Source: CAZJLP01 sp964546955 (lineage in GTDB: Bacteria; Verrucomicrobiota; Verrucomicrobiia; Opitutales; Opitutaceae). Taken from it: a stretch of 64,000 nt of DNA. A program made the translations under genes and the position numbers. Shown here piece after piece: positions 7,511-16,687 of the stretch (positions within the stretch are counted from its first letter, which is position 1; every line of letters starts with the position of its first letter). Location: positions 21,790-85,789 of the forward strand of contig CAZJLP010000015.1 of assembly GCA_964546955.1 (NCBI GenBank), read 5' to 3'. Under the pieces are notes generated by a model. The model was not told the DNA's origin and made no database searches. It saw only the letters and a list, made by a program, of their open reading frames with translations.

Positions 7511-10500
7511 ATGCGTCACTCTTTTCTCGGGCAGTCCCCGATCCGTTTTGCCCTTTGCACCGTCTCTCTCGCCGCCGCGTTTGCGGGACCTGTGCTGCGC
7601 GCGGACTTCAAAGACGACATCGATTTTACCAAGCTACGCAACGAATACGGTGCGGCTTTGCCGACCGGAGCCGGAGTTCGCGTGGCAATGGCCGAATACG
7701 TTCGCGATGGCTCCTGGGCGCCGGACAACAGCGGTGAGCTGGCCACCAAGACGATCGACTTTCGGACCGCCTTCTTCGGAGGCGTGTCCGGCCATGCGAA
7801 CAATGTCGCCGCCTACTTGCTCGGTTCTTCCACGAGCATCACGCCGGGCGTCGCCAGCCTCGCGACGTTCGAGGCCACGAATTTCACCGGACGCGGTGCG
7901 CTCAACGGTGGGCGCAGTCTGGCACCCGTCGTCAGCGACTGGGACATCGAAAACCATAGCTGGGGCGGCAACGATGCGATTTGGAGCCTGAATATTTTGG
8001 ACAAGAGCGACTACCGCATCGTCCGCGACAACGTCATCTCGCTCGCCGGCGTGGACAACTATGCCAGCTCGACCATGTCGATGATGATGGCGAACTCCTA
8101 CAACGGTATCGCCGTCGGCTCTTCGAGCGGCGATCACGCGCGCGGCACGTCGCTGCAAGTCACCGGCCGCATGAAACCGGACTTGGTCGGCACGAACAAT
8201 TTCACGAGCTACGCCACCCCCATTGTCGCTTCCTGCGCGACGTTGCTCGTGGCGGAGATCAATCGCACGCCTTCGCTGGCTGACGCTCGCAGTTCGCTGG
8301 CGATCAAAGCGCTGTTGATGGCGGGGGCGACCAAGGAGGAGTTTGCGGGGTGGACTCACGGTCCTACGCGCCCTCTCGACCTCGTTTACGGCGCAGGCGA
8401 GGTGAACATTTACAATAGCTATAAGATGCTGATCGCCGGCTCCCAGGCTCCCGGCGGAGTCGTGGCCGGCAGCGGATGGAATACAAACACGAGTTCCACG
8501 TCGTCCCGGCGGCTATACTTTTTCAGCGTGCCGACGGGCCAGGCAGTGAAGTTTTCGGCCGTGCTCGCTTGGCACCGCCAGCTCTCCCCCGATGCGATCT
8601 GGTTGAATCTTACCGAGAGTCTCTCGAACCTCGACCTCGTCCTCTGGCGGACCGACGGCGGCCTCAATGTCACCTCGAAGGTGAGCGAGAGCATCAGCTC
8701 GATCGATAACGTCGAACACATTTACGAGACCGCGCTTTCGAGCGGAAGCTACGCGCTCGAGGTGGTTTCAGCGGTGAACGGAGAAGTTTATGGCCTTGCT
8801 TGGCGCGGCGACCTGTCGGCAGCGCCCACGCCGGTCGCGCCTTCCTTCACGACCCAGCCGTCGTCCTTTACCGTGACCGCTGGCAGTTCAGTCACCTTTA
8901 CCGCCGCTGCGTCCGGCACACCGAGTCCGACCTATCAGTGGCGCCGCAACGGCTTGAATTTGAGCGGTGCGACGTCGGCATCTTACACGATCGCAAACGC
9001 GACCGCGGGCGAGGCGGGCACCTATTCCGTGGTGGCCACAAACTCGGCCGGGTCCGCGACCAGTTCCGACGCAATCCTGACGGTCAATGCGGCGTCAGTG
9101 CCTCCCTCCTTTACCTCTCAACCAAGCGGTCAGACCGTGAACGAGGGCAGCTCCGTGACTTTTACCGCCGCCGCTTCAGGCTCTCCCGCGCCGACATATC
9201 AATGGCGTCGCAACGGCTCGGATATTTCCGGTGCAACCAGTTCTTCGCTCACCTTGTCCTCGGTCTCGGCCGCGGATGCGGGTACTTATACGGTTGTCGC
9301 TGCTAATGCGGGTGGGAGTCTCTCGAGCAATGCAGCGGTGCTGACCGTGAACAGCGTCAGCGTTGGGGTTGCGCCCACATTCGTGAGCCAGCCGCTCGGC
9401 GTGCAGGCCGCGTTGGTCGGATCCTCCGTCAACATCACGGCGGTCGCTTCTGGATCCCCGTCGCCTTCCTACCAGTGGCGGCGCGATGGAGTGAATATCC
9501 CCGGAGCCACGAATTCCACGCTCACTCTTCCTTCTGTCGTCCTCACGGATTCCGCCACCTACAGTGTGGTTGCGAGTAATGCCACCGGCTCCGCCACGAG
9601 CAACTCGTCCGTCCTGATGGTCAGCACGTCCAATCTCGAACCTTCCTTTTCGACGCATCCCTCGGGCCAGACCGTCAACGTCGGCGCAACCGTCACTTTC
9701 GTTTCCGAGGCGCATGGTATTCCGAAGCCCACGTACCAATGGATGCGGAATGGGGTGGCGATTGCCGGCGCAACGAGTGCCACGCTTACGGTGTCGTCGG
9801 TCACGCTGGCCGAAGCCGGCACCTACACGGTCGTCGCGACGAATGTCGTCGCCGTGGTGACCAGCAATCCCGCCGTTCTCAATCTCATCGGCGTGACGAT
9901 GCCGCCGAGCATTTCGTCCCCGCCGGCACCCGTTTCAGCCATGGTCGGCGACAATGTCGTTTTCTCCGTCACGGCGAGCGGCAGTCCTTTGCCCGCGTAT
10001 CAGTGGCGCAGGAACGGCGTGAATATTTCCGGCGCGACGAGTTCGACCTATCCGATTCCGAACGTGCAGTTGTCCAACGCCGGCACGTACACGGTGGTGG
10101 TTTCAAACATCGTCGGCACGGTCTCGAGCAACGATACGGTGCTCTTGGTCAACGTGGCGCCGACGGCTCCCTGGTTTACGGCTCATCCCACCTCCCAGAC
10201 GGCCGGCACGGGCGGTTCAGTCACCTTCACCGGCGCCACCATCGGCAGTCCGGCACCCGCGTATCAATGGCGCAAGAACGGCGTCGCGATCGCGGGCGCG
10301 ACCGGCACCTCGCTCACCCTTTCCAACCTAAGCACGGCGGACGAAGGTTCCTACACCTTGTTTGCCAGCAACGTCGCCGGTTCAGCCTCGAGCCTCGCGG
10401 CGACTCTGACCGTCACCTCCGGCAGCACGCCCCCGCCGCCTCCTCCGCCGGCTACCGTCTCGCCTCTTTTCACCCTGCAACCGGGTAACCAGACCGCCAC

Positions 10501-11893
10501 TACGGGCCAGTCGGCCGCCTTCAGCGTCGCAACCACGGCTTCTCCCACCGCGAACTATCGCTGGCAGCGTCTGCCCGCCGGCTCCTCGACTTGGGAAATG
10601 CTGAACAACGGGGGCAGCTACAACGGTGTGATGACGGCGACGCTGACCGTCTCCGGAATTTCCTCCGCCATGTCGGGAGATCAATTCCGCTGCATCGCCA
10701 CCAACTCCGCGGGCACGGTGACGAGCAGCGGGGCCACGCTGACCGTGCCAGCCGCCGCCTCTGCGCTCTTCCAATATCCTTCTTCTCTCGCGCAGGACAC
10801 CGCCGGCAACTTCTACGTGACCGACGCGTTCACCAACACGATTCAGAAGATCACTCCGAGCGGCATGGTGAGCATCCTCGCGGGATCCGCCAACGCCGTC
10901 GGCAGCCAGGATGGAACCGGCAGCGCTGCGCTCTTCAATCAACCCAACGGCATCGCCGTGGACGGAGCCGGCAATCTTTATGTGTGCGACACCGGCAACG
11001 CGACGATCCGCCGAATCACCCCGGCGGGCGTCGTCACCACCATCGCCGGTTCGGCCACCGGCCGCGGCAGTCGCGACGGTGCCGGCACCGTTGCCCTCTT
11101 CAACCAGCCTAACGGCATCGCTATCGACGCCCTCGGCGTCATCTACGTCGCCGACTCCTTCAATGCCACGATTCGGAAGATCGGCACGGATGGACAAGTG
11201 AGCACTTACGCCGGTCTCGCCGGCAACCGCGGTGAAGCCGATGGCGCCGGCTCCACCGCTCGCTTCAATTTCCCCACCGGCCTCGCGATCGACTCATCGG
11301 GTGTTCTGTATGTCGCAGACACCTACAATCACACGATCCGTCGAATCGCGGCTGGAGGGGTCGTAACAACGATCGCCGGCTCGGCAGGCATCAGCGGGAC
11401 GGCGGACTTGAACGGCGTCGACGCCTTGTTCAATCAACCCAGCGGCCTGTCGATCGACGCTGCGGGCAATCTCTATGTGGCCGACACGGCCAACGCCACG
11501 ATCCGCAAGATCACCCCGGCGCGCGCCGTAAGCACGGTAGCGGGCTTGCCGGGCATTGCAGGTCTCGCGGACGGCAGCACCGCGCTGTTCAACCAGCCAC
11601 GGGGGCTCCTGATGAGCACCAACGGAAGCGTTTATATTTGCGATACCGGCAACGGACTTATCCGCCGGATCATGCCCAACACGGCGGTGACGACCCTCGC
11701 GCTGACCGCGGCGCCTTCTCCGACACCATCACCCACGCCTACGCCTACGCCAACCCCGACGCCAGTCCCCACGCCCGCGCCCGCCACCGGCGGCGCGACG
11801 ACCGGCGGCGGTGGCGGCGGCTCGACCGGCGCTTGGCTGATTCTGGCGCTCGCGGCGTTGGCCGCAGCGCGGTGTGTATCTCGCCGCAGGTAG
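7511..11893 (+). CDS. Secreted subtilase-like, Ig-like and NHL-repeat protein
   Basis: A 1460-residue exported surface protein. It has a signal peptide (1-30) and an S8 subtilase-like domain (about 31-330), then about seven Ig-like domains (about 440-1085), each with a YQWRRNG-type core. Six NHL-type repeats follow (about 1086-1393; repeated LFNQPNGIAVD, GNLYVADT, ATIRKI). The C-terminus is a Pro-Thr linker, a glycine run, a hydrophobic helix (WLILALAALAAA) and RCVSRRR, resembling a GlyGly-CTERM-type sorting signal. The protease domain keeps His (GHANNVAAYLLG, His95) and Ser (TSYATPIVAS, Ser233). However, the Asp position of the VAVLDTG motif reads VAMAEY (Glu62), and the AAGN oxyanion site reads LAGVDN. 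It may be a divergent or inactive protease used for adhesion or glycan binding. It forms a monocistronic unit. Confidence 0.85.
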   Translation: MRHSFLGQSPIRFALCTVSLAAAFAGPVLRADFKDDIDFTKLRNEYGAALPTGAGVRVAMAEYVRDGSWAPDNSGELATKTIDFRTAFFGGVSGHANNVAAYLLGSSTSITPGVASLATFEATNFTGRGALNGGRSLAPVVSDWDIENHSWGGNDAIWSLNILDKSDYRIVRDNVISLAGVDNYASSTMSMMMANSYNGIAVGSSSGDHARGTSLQVTGRMKPDLVGTNNFTSYATPIVASCATLLVAEINRTPSLADARSSLAIKALLMAGATKEEFAGWTHGPTRPLDLVYGAGEVNIYNSYKMLIAGSQAPGGVVAGSGWNTNTSSTSSRRLYFFSVPTGQAVKFSAVLAWHRQLSPDAIWLNLTESLSNLDLVLWRTDGGLNVTSKVSESISSIDNVEHIYETALSSGSYALEVVSAVNGEVYGLAWRGDLSAAPTPVAPSFTTQPSSFTVTAGSSVTFTAAASGTPSPTYQWRRNGLNLSGATSASYTIANATAGEAGTYSVVATNSAGSATSSDAILTVNAASVPPSFTSQPSGQTVNEGSSVTFTAAASGSPAPTYQWRRNGSDISGATSSSLTLSSVSAADAGTYTVVAANAGGSLSSNAAVLTVNSVSVGVAPTFVSQPLGVQAALVGSSVNITAVASGSPSPSYQWRRDGVNIPGATNSTLTLPSVVLTDSATYSVVASNATGSATSNSSVLMVSTSNLEPSFSTHPSGQTVNVGATVTFVSEAHGIPKPTYQWMRNGVAIAGATSATLTVSSVTLAEAGTYTVVATNVVAVVTSNPAVLNLIGVTMPPSISSPPAPVSAMVGDNVVFSVTASGSPLPAYQWRRNGVNISGATSSTYPIPNVQLSNAGTYTVVVSNIVGTVSSNDTVLLVNVAPTAPWFTAHPTSQTAGTGGSVTFTGATIGSPAPAYQWRKNGVAIAGATGTSLTLSNLSTADEGSYTLFASNVAGSASSLAATLTVTSGSTPPPPPPPATVSPLFTLQPGNQTATTGQSAAFSVATTASPTANYRWQRLPAGSSTWEMLNNGGSYNGVMTATLTVSGISSAMSGDQFRCIATNSAGTVTSSGATLTVPAAASALFQYPSSLAQDTAGNFYVTDAFTNTIQKITPSGMVSILAGSANAVGSQDGTGSAALFNQPNGIAVDGAGNLYVCDTGNATIRRITPAGVVTTIAGSATGRGSRDGAGTVALFNQPNGIAIDALGVIYVADSFNATIRKIGTDGQVSTYAGLAGNRGEADGAGSTARFNFPTGLAIDSSGVLYVADTYNHTIRRIAAGGVVTTIAGSAGISGTADLNGVDALFNQPSGLSIDAAGNLYVADTANATIRKITPARAVSTVAGLPGIAGLADGSTALFNQPRGLLMSTNGSVYICDTGNGLIRRIMPNTAVTTLALTAAPSPTPSPTPTPTPTPTPVPTPAPATGGATTGGGGGGSTGAWLILALAALAAARCVSRRR

Positions 11894-12122
11894 ACGGTTC
11901 CGTTGATGGGAACACGGGTAGGTCGAACTCCAGCGTCCCGCCGAGTGGGAACTGTGTTTTGGTGCACTCTGGAAGTACGCGTGCGTTCCCAGGGGCGGTA
12001 GGCGAGCGCCTCTCGCCGAGCCGGTCGTCACAGCAAACGTCGGATACGTGCATCCCAGCTGCGTAGTTTGATCCAACTCGCGCAGATAGCCTCATCGAGA
12101 CCACGCACGGCTCGGCCGCCGT

Positions 12123-12159
12123 TTCGGCAGGCTCAAGGTCCCGAGCTTGTCGAGGGAGA
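12123..12159. repeat. REP-like palindromic repeat, copy 1
   Basis: An imperfect palindrome in which GGCTC pairs with GAGC around AAGGTCCC, with outer TCGGC/GTCGA pairing. Bases 12130-12159 are an exact 30-nt inverted match to 50688-50717, so this is a dispersed repeat family with at least two copies in the window. Confidence 0.75.
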
Positions 12160-12261
12160 GGCACTCGCCCTACCTACCTCCCTCTGCCTCCGCGCGGCTC
12201 TCGCGCTCGGAAAGACGTGAAGCTTCAGACGTAGAGGAAAGAGGAGCTCCGCCGACAAGCG

Positions 12262-12304
12262 CCAAAAGAAGACCCCCTCCACGGATTTCTCCGCAAAGGG
12301 GGTC
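12262..12304 (-). terminator. Rho-independent terminator of PEP-CTERM gene
   Basis: On the minus strand, GACCCCCT (12297-12304) pairs with AGGGGGTC (12271-12278), and an inner CGGA-GAAA-TCCG stem-loop lies between them. TTCTTTT follows. It ends transcription about 50 bases after the stop at 12351. Confidence 0.88.
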
Positions 12305-12350
12305 CAGCTTCGAAATAACTAAGGAGGGATCTCTAAAGAGAACCTCTGAC

Positions 12351-13310
12351 TTACTTCTTAGCCGCTTTGAAGCGGCGGAAAGCGACCAAGCCGAGAAGCG
12401 CGAGCGCGCCGATCAGGCCGTAGGTCGAAGGTTCCGGTACTGCGTCGAACGGACGGCCGTTACGATCGTAGAACTGGAGAGCGAAAGCGAAGTCATTGAA
12501 ATCGTTGTCCGCACCGTTGTCACGGCGCCAGTCTTCGAGACCGACGAGCCAGGTCTGCACGAGCGTATAACCGTCGGCGGTGCCGTCGGTCGTGTCAGCC
12601 GCGAGGCCAATCCAGGTGCTGACGAGGATCGGGCTCTGGGCCCAGAGAACATTGCCCGGAGCGATGTACGGGATGCTGTTGCCTGGGTTGAAGACCGTGT
12701 AGATGCCGCCGCGATTGCTCGGGGGCTGGTTGGTCGTGCCGAAGCTGTCGCTGCCGTTCAGCCAGAAGTCGAAGTTCTTGACGTTGTCGGCGATCGAGAA
12801 CGTGACGTCGAAGCTGTCACCAAAATTAATGGTGGAGCCCGGATTCACGGCCTGGATGTTTTCGTAAACGGTGTAGGACTGATTCGGATTGGTCGGACCA
12901 CCGGTCGTCGGATTGCCCGAGTAGGTGTAGCCAAAATCGTTCAACCAGCCAGCGGACTCGCCGGCGAAGATCGCGCGGATGAAGCCGCCGTCGGCATCCA
13001 GCGAATTGATAGCGGAAACGACGCCACTGGGCTTGCCCGAGGACCAGTTGAGACCGAGACGATTGTCCGGGCTCTCCATGTTCGGGTTGTCCAGATTGAG
13101 GTCGGACGCGAATTTATAGGACGCGAGTCCGGGATCTGCTTCCCAGCGGGCCGCGCCTGAATTGGTGCCGCCAGGAGCAGCGCCATTATAATCAAAGCTG
13201 AGCGGCCGCACTGTGACGCCGTCCGTTACGGACGAGGGCGGAAGTGTGGTTTGTTGTGCGTATGCACTTCCCGCGAGGGCGAGAACTGCGATACCTAGGA
13301 TCTTATTCAT
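12351..13310 (-). CDS. PEP-CTERM sorting-domain protein with DUF4114-like domain
   Basis: A 319-residue secreted protein. The ATG at 13310 gives a clean signal peptide (MNKILGIAVLALAGSAYAQ); the in-frame start 14 codons earlier does not. A beta-rich body ends in a DUF4114-like stretch (VGLEDWRRDNGADNDFNDF, about residues 258-276). The PEP-CTERM signal follows: VPEPSTYG, a hydrophobic helix (LIGALALLGLVAF) and RRFKAAKK. Such proteins are processed by an exosortase and released to, or anchored at, the surface, usually together with exopolysaccharide. The matching exosortase is at 47494-49080, at the far end of the glycan cluster. The gene has its own leader and a strong terminator. Asn/Asp-rich sequence suggests a matrix or adhesion role, which is inference. 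Confidence 0.9.
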   Translation of the reverse strand: MNKILGIAVLALAGSAYAQQTTLPPSSVTDGVTVRPLSFDYNGAAPGGTNSGAARWEADPGLASYKFASDLNLDNPNMESPDNRLGLNWSSGKPSGVVSAINSLDADGGFIRAIFAGESAGWLNDFGYTYSGNPTTGGPTNPNQSYTVYENIQAVNPGSTINFGDSFDVTFSIADNVKNFDFWLNGSDSFGTTNQPPSNRGGIYTVFNPGNSIPYIAPGNVLWAQSPILVSTWIGLAADTTDGTADGYTLVQTWLVGLEDWRRDNGADNDFNDFAFALQFYDRNGRPFDAVPEPSTYGLIGALALLGLVAFRRFKAAKK

Positions 13311-13490
13311 GTTTTTGACTTGGTTATCTGAAGCGACGAGCTGTCGACGCAAAAGGTTAGCACAAGTGATTACTGAGAAAACATAGAGTCGTCACTCAAT
13401 CACCGCTAAGGGGCACACTGAGCGGCGTGTGAGGGAAACCATTAGGCCGCGGTGTGTAGGTCTAAAAGGGATAGGCACTTAAATGCAATC

Positions 13491-13508
13491 AAATCGCAGA
13501 TGCGATTT
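13491..13508 (-). terminator. Possible weak terminator at end of glycan cluster
   Basis: AAATCGC (13491-13497) and GCGATTT (13502-13508) form a 7-base stem with a 4-base loop, about 60 bases past the acetyltransferase stop. The downstream minus-strand sequence is only moderately T-rich, so termination is tentative. Confidence 0.35.
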
Positions 13509-13565
13509 CGTCTCCCAGGGCACGATCGACTTGCGGGCCTGCACACGGGCTGTTCCGAAAGCCGG

Positions 13566-14135
13566 CTACGCGGATACGACCGTCCGCTCGCCAATTTTTC
13601 GGGCCGGGTTTCCCACGACAATCGCGTTGGGGGCGACGTCACGGGTGGCTACGGCGCACGCCCCGACAACCGCATAGGCTCCGACTCGCACTCCGGGTAA
13701 AATAAAAGCCCGCGCGCCGATGAAAGCGTTGGCGCCCACCTCGATGGGTGCGGTCTGGAGAGGCAGGGCTGCGGAGCTGAAGTCGTGCGTTCCCGTGCAG
13801 AGGTACGCTTCCTGGGCGACCGTGGCGCCCTCGGCCAGCGTGATGGAGGCCAAGCTGTAGGCTATTGCTCCGTCTCCGAGGCAGGCGCGGTGCCGCATCT
13901 CCAGATTCCAGGGAATCTGGATGCGGGCGCGCGGATGCACGAAGGGGGCACCGCTCAGACGGGCCCCGAACAGGCGCAGAATGACGAGCCGCCACGGATT
14001 CAGGGGCTTGGGAGTCCAGGCGCACAAGGCAGTCCAAACGCCGCTCCAGACCAGCATCGCCACCCGCTGACGAACGGTCCACGGCGAATCGTAGGGCGTC
14101 GCTTGAGCGTATGTTTTTCGGGAAGGTGTGTCCAT
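13566..14135 (-). CDS. WcaF-like exopolysaccharide acetyltransferase
   Basis: A 189-residue left-handed beta-helix acyltransferase resembling WcaF, which O-acetylates colanic acid using acetyl-CoA. The conserved block YLCTGTHDFSS contains the catalytic His. It is followed by hexapeptide repeats (IEVGANAFIGARAFILPGV; GAYAVVGACAVATRDV) and the closing VVGNPARKIG. The N-terminal WTVRQRVAMLVWSGVWTAL region resembles the hydrophobic start of WcaF proteins. It is the last gene of the minus-strand glycan cluster, 34 bases after the preceding glycosyltransferase. It probably decorates the polymer made there; the acceptor sugar is unknown. Confidence 0.88.
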   Translation of the reverse strand: MDTPSRKTYAQATPYDSPWTVRQRVAMLVWSGVWTALCAWTPKPLNPWRLVILRLFGARLSGAPFVHPRARIQIPWNLEMRHRACLGDGAIAYSLASITLAEGATVAQEAYLCTGTHDFSSAALPLQTAPIEVGANAFIGARAFILPGVRVGAYAVVGACAVATRDVAPNAIVVGNPARKIGERTVVSA

Positions 14136-14169
14136 TCGCGCGACCGGTTGTGTAGCAGATCCGCGGCAA

Positions 14170-15297
14170 TTAGCCAGTCGCGCTCCGCCCGGTCAACCCG
14201 GCGAAATCGGCGAGAAATTCGTCCGCGATGCGAGGCAGAGTATAGGTGCGGGCCGTCTCCCAGGCCGCCTGGCGTAGGGGGTCGATGGATACCGAATTGG
14301 TCAACAGCCCGACCAGCACGGTTTGCAGGGCGCCGGCGGCATCGGCCGATCGGTGATCGAAGACCACCCCGTTTGCACCGGGCCGAACGAAATCCTGAAA
14401 ACAGGCAAGGTTGGAGACGACCGGCGCGGCGCCCGCCGCCATCGCCTCGAGCACGGAAAGCCCGAATGTTTCGCCGCGCTCCGCGAGCGACGGATACACA
14501 AAGATGCGGGCACGCCGATAGTGCTCGATCAGGCGAGTTTCGTCGAAAATACGCCCGGCAAATTCCACCTGTGCCGCCACGGGCGCGGCAATCTTCTTCA
14601 ACTCGCCGAAATAGCCGTCTCCGCCTCCGCCGAACGCCACTTCGTGCGGACCGACCACGACAATCCGCCAGCCTTCCCGCGCGGAAGACGGGAGTGCGGC
14701 GAATGCCTGAAGCAGCAGGTGAATGCCTTTCTCCGGGTGAATTCGGCCCGTGTAGAGGATGATATTTTCACCGGCTCCCACCGCTGGGCTGAAGTAGCGC
14801 TCGGCCAGGGGGTATGCGATCACGCGGACGCGGGGCGCCGCGGTCGGATCCTCGCTTACGATGGCGTCGCGAATCGGCGCGGAAACCGTCTGCAGGATAG
14901 CGCGCCGATAGAGTTTCATCTGGCCCTTCGGATAGCGCGCCACGTGGGCGTAGAGACGACCCTTCCCCGGACGCCGTTCGAGCACAGGCAGCCAGAATGT
15001 ATTCGTGACCAGGACGTCGGCCTCGGGCAGTTCGGAGCGCGCACGCGCGGCGAACCAAAAATCCAGCAGCATCCGCCGCGCAAAGGTGGGCGGGGAGGCG
15101 AAACCCGAGACCCGAATATGCTGGACGCCGGCGATCACCTCCCGGGCGGGCAAGTCCTTGAAGGCCCGGGAAACATGGGTGATGGTGTGGCCCCGCCGGG
15201 CGAATTCCTGCCCGAGGTTAAACCAGACTTTTTCCACTGCGCCGCCCAAGAGCGGGGGAATGGGGAGGAAGGCGCCTTGAACGATGGTGATACGCAC
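14170..15297 (-). CDS. GT4-family glycosyltransferase
   Basis: A 375-residue GT-B-fold glycosyltransferase. The N-terminal acceptor domain starts MRITIVQGAFLPIPPLLGG with a glycine-rich loop and EFARRGHTITHVSRA. The C-terminal nucleotide-sugar domain shows LYTGRIHPEKGIHLLLQAF, IVVVGP, and the EX7E-type donor-binding region (PSLAERGETFGLSVLEAMA, then GAAPVVSN). It acts on the cytoplasmic face, adding one sugar to the lipid-linked glycan. It precedes the acetyltransferase closely on the same strand. Specificity cannot be read from sequence. Confidence 0.9.
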   Translation of the reverse strand: MRITIVQGAFLPIPPLLGGAVEKVWFNLGQEFARRGHTITHVSRAFKDLPAREVIAGVQHIRVSGFASPPTFARRMLLDFWFAARARSELPEADVLVTNTFWLPVLERRPGKGRLYAHVARYPKGQMKLYRRAILQTVSAPIRDAIVSEDPTAAPRVRVIAYPLAERYFSPAVGAGENIILYTGRIHPEKGIHLLLQAFAALPSSAREGWRIVVVGPHEVAFGGGGDGYFGELKKIAAPVAAQVEFAGRIFDETRLIEHYRRARIFVYPSLAERGETFGLSVLEAMAAGAAPVVSNLACFQDFVRPGANGVVFDHRSADAAGALQTVLVGLLTNSVSIDPLRQAAWETARTYTLPRIADEFLADFAGLTGRSATG

Positions 15298-15419
15298 GGA
15301 GTCGAAACAATTGGAACGCTAATTTTCGCTAATGCACGCTAATCCGGAGAAAGGCGGGACTGGCCCGCTCAAACGGCATTGTTGGGTCTTCATGGCCGGG
15401 TTGGGTTCGAGTTTCGCGG

Positions 15420-16592
15420 TCACTTCGCGAGAAGAGCGGTCAGCTGAGCGGCGAAATTCGTGGCGGCCCGAGAGATCTCGAAACGTTTGGCATAGGATGC
15501 GCGGGCGGCCGACCCGAGAGCCTGCCGCGCCTCCGACGGAAGCGCGATCCATCGTTGAAGCAGTCGGAAAACACCGGCCTCGTTGGGCGGCTCCACCAGC
15601 GCGGTTTGATCGTCGACCAGCTCGCGCCAAATATTGACTCGGTCCGAAAGCAACACCGGACAGCCGCAGGCCAGCGCCTCAACCACGGCCAAGCCAAAAT
15701 TTTCTTGGTAAGACGGTAGAACGAACGCTTCCGCGCCCGACAACGCGCCCCATTTCACGTCTCCGCTAAGCATGCCGGGCCAATGCACGAGACCTTCGAT
15801 TCCGTGGCGTTGGGCCAGACCGCGGAGGCCGCGAATGTAGCTGTCGTCGGAACAGGGTCCGGCGATCGCGAGGTGAGGCAGACCGCCCGGTGCGGCGGTT
15901 GATTCGCGCGCCACGCGCCCAAACGCGTGCAGCAGCAGTTCGACTCCTTTTTTCGAATGGATGCGTCCCAGGAAGACGAGAAACCGACGCCCCGCCAGCG
16001 CGGGGCAGCGTTCGGCCCACGCGGCCGCCCAGCGCGAAGGATCTCCCACGGGGCCTCCCGTGCCATAGCTGATCACGGCTTCGCGGCATTGATAAGCGGG
16101 GAAACTTTGTCGGGCCAGGCGCCTTTCCTCTTCGCACGTGAAAAGCACGGCCCGCGCATCGCGCAGGATCCGCCGTTCGAAGAACTGCCAGTAAACCCGC
16201 TTCTTGAAGTGTTTCAGCGGATACCGCGAACGCAGGGCCGGATCGAGCATGCCGTGGGGCATCACGAAATAAGGGGGCCCGCCGGAGCGAAGACTCGCGG
16301 CGCGGACGGCCCGGCCCAAATTTTGCCAGAGTCCGTGCACGATGACGGCATCGAAGCGGGGGAGGTTTTGCCGCAGCCAGGAGCGGAGCCGGTCGGCGGT
16401 TCCGGGGATTGAGGAAGGGCCCAGCGCTGCGGCACGGGTTCCGGCCTCGAAAAAAGGTGAGCCCGGCGGGTCGAGAGTCAGAAATTCCGTCGGGTGTCCC
16501 AGCCGCTCCAACTCGGGCGTGAAAGCCCGCAAGCCCGCGACCGGGCCTCCGGTGGCGGGATCGAGCGAGGCAATGACACGCAGAAGTTTCAT
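15420..16592 (-). CDS. GT4-family glycosyltransferase
   Basis: A GT-B glycosyltransferase of about 390 residues, starting at the ATG at 16592 (MKLLRVIASLDPATGGPVAG). An upstream in-frame extension of 59 residues overlaps the next gene and is not protein-like. Family marks are the GGP glycine loop, VIVHGLWQNLG, VMPHGMLDP, LGRIHSKKGVELLLHAF, and the donor site LPSYQENFGLAVVEALACG. The MPHGMLDP stretch is typical of GT4 enzymes in capsule and exopolysaccharide loci. The 122-base gap to the following gene is longer than most in the cluster. Confidence 0.9.
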   Translation of the reverse strand: MKLLRVIASLDPATGGPVAGLRAFTPELERLGHPTEFLTLDPPGSPFFEAGTRAAALGPSSIPGTADRLRSWLRQNLPRFDAVIVHGLWQNLGRAVRAASLRSGGPPYFVMPHGMLDPALRSRYPLKHFKKRVYWQFFERRILRDARAVLFTCEEERRLARQSFPAYQCREAVISYGTGGPVGDPSRWAAAWAERCPALAGRRFLVFLGRIHSKKGVELLLHAFGRVARESTAAPGGLPHLAIAGPCSDDSYIRGLRGLAQRHGIEGLVHWPGMLSGDVKWGALSGAEAFVLPSYQENFGLAVVEALACGCPVLLSDRVNIWRELVDDQTALVEPPNEAGVFRLLQRWIALPSEARQALGSAARASYAKRFEISRAATNFAAQLTALLAK

Positions 16593-16687
16593 CGACGGCG
16601 GATTCTCGAGCCTAAGGCTCGGGAATAGACTGCGGAGCCGCTGGGAGAGGGCCAGAATGAATTCCGATCGGGTCGCCCCGGTGCGGG

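Larger units (their letters stand above)
11894..12350. other. Convergent intergenic region with repeat and terminator
   Basis: A 457-base gap between convergent genes. It holds a REP-like palindrome near 12123-12159 (listed separately), the terminator of the PEP-CTERM gene (12262-12304), and GC-rich sequence with several short palindromes of a type I associate with dispersed noncoding repeats. Open frames crossing it have no protein-like character. Confidence 0.5.

Noticed and set aside
11715..11800. Short tandem repeat as a possible CRISPR or phase-variable tract
   Set aside because: It is the codon repeat of the Pro-Thr linker of the secreted protein, followed by a glycine run. There are no spacers, and the unit length gives no frame switching.
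13330..13375. Possible sigma-54 promoter before the PEP-CTERM gene
   Set aside because: A TTGC box is present on the minus strand, but the GG of the -24 element is missing, so the match is too weak.
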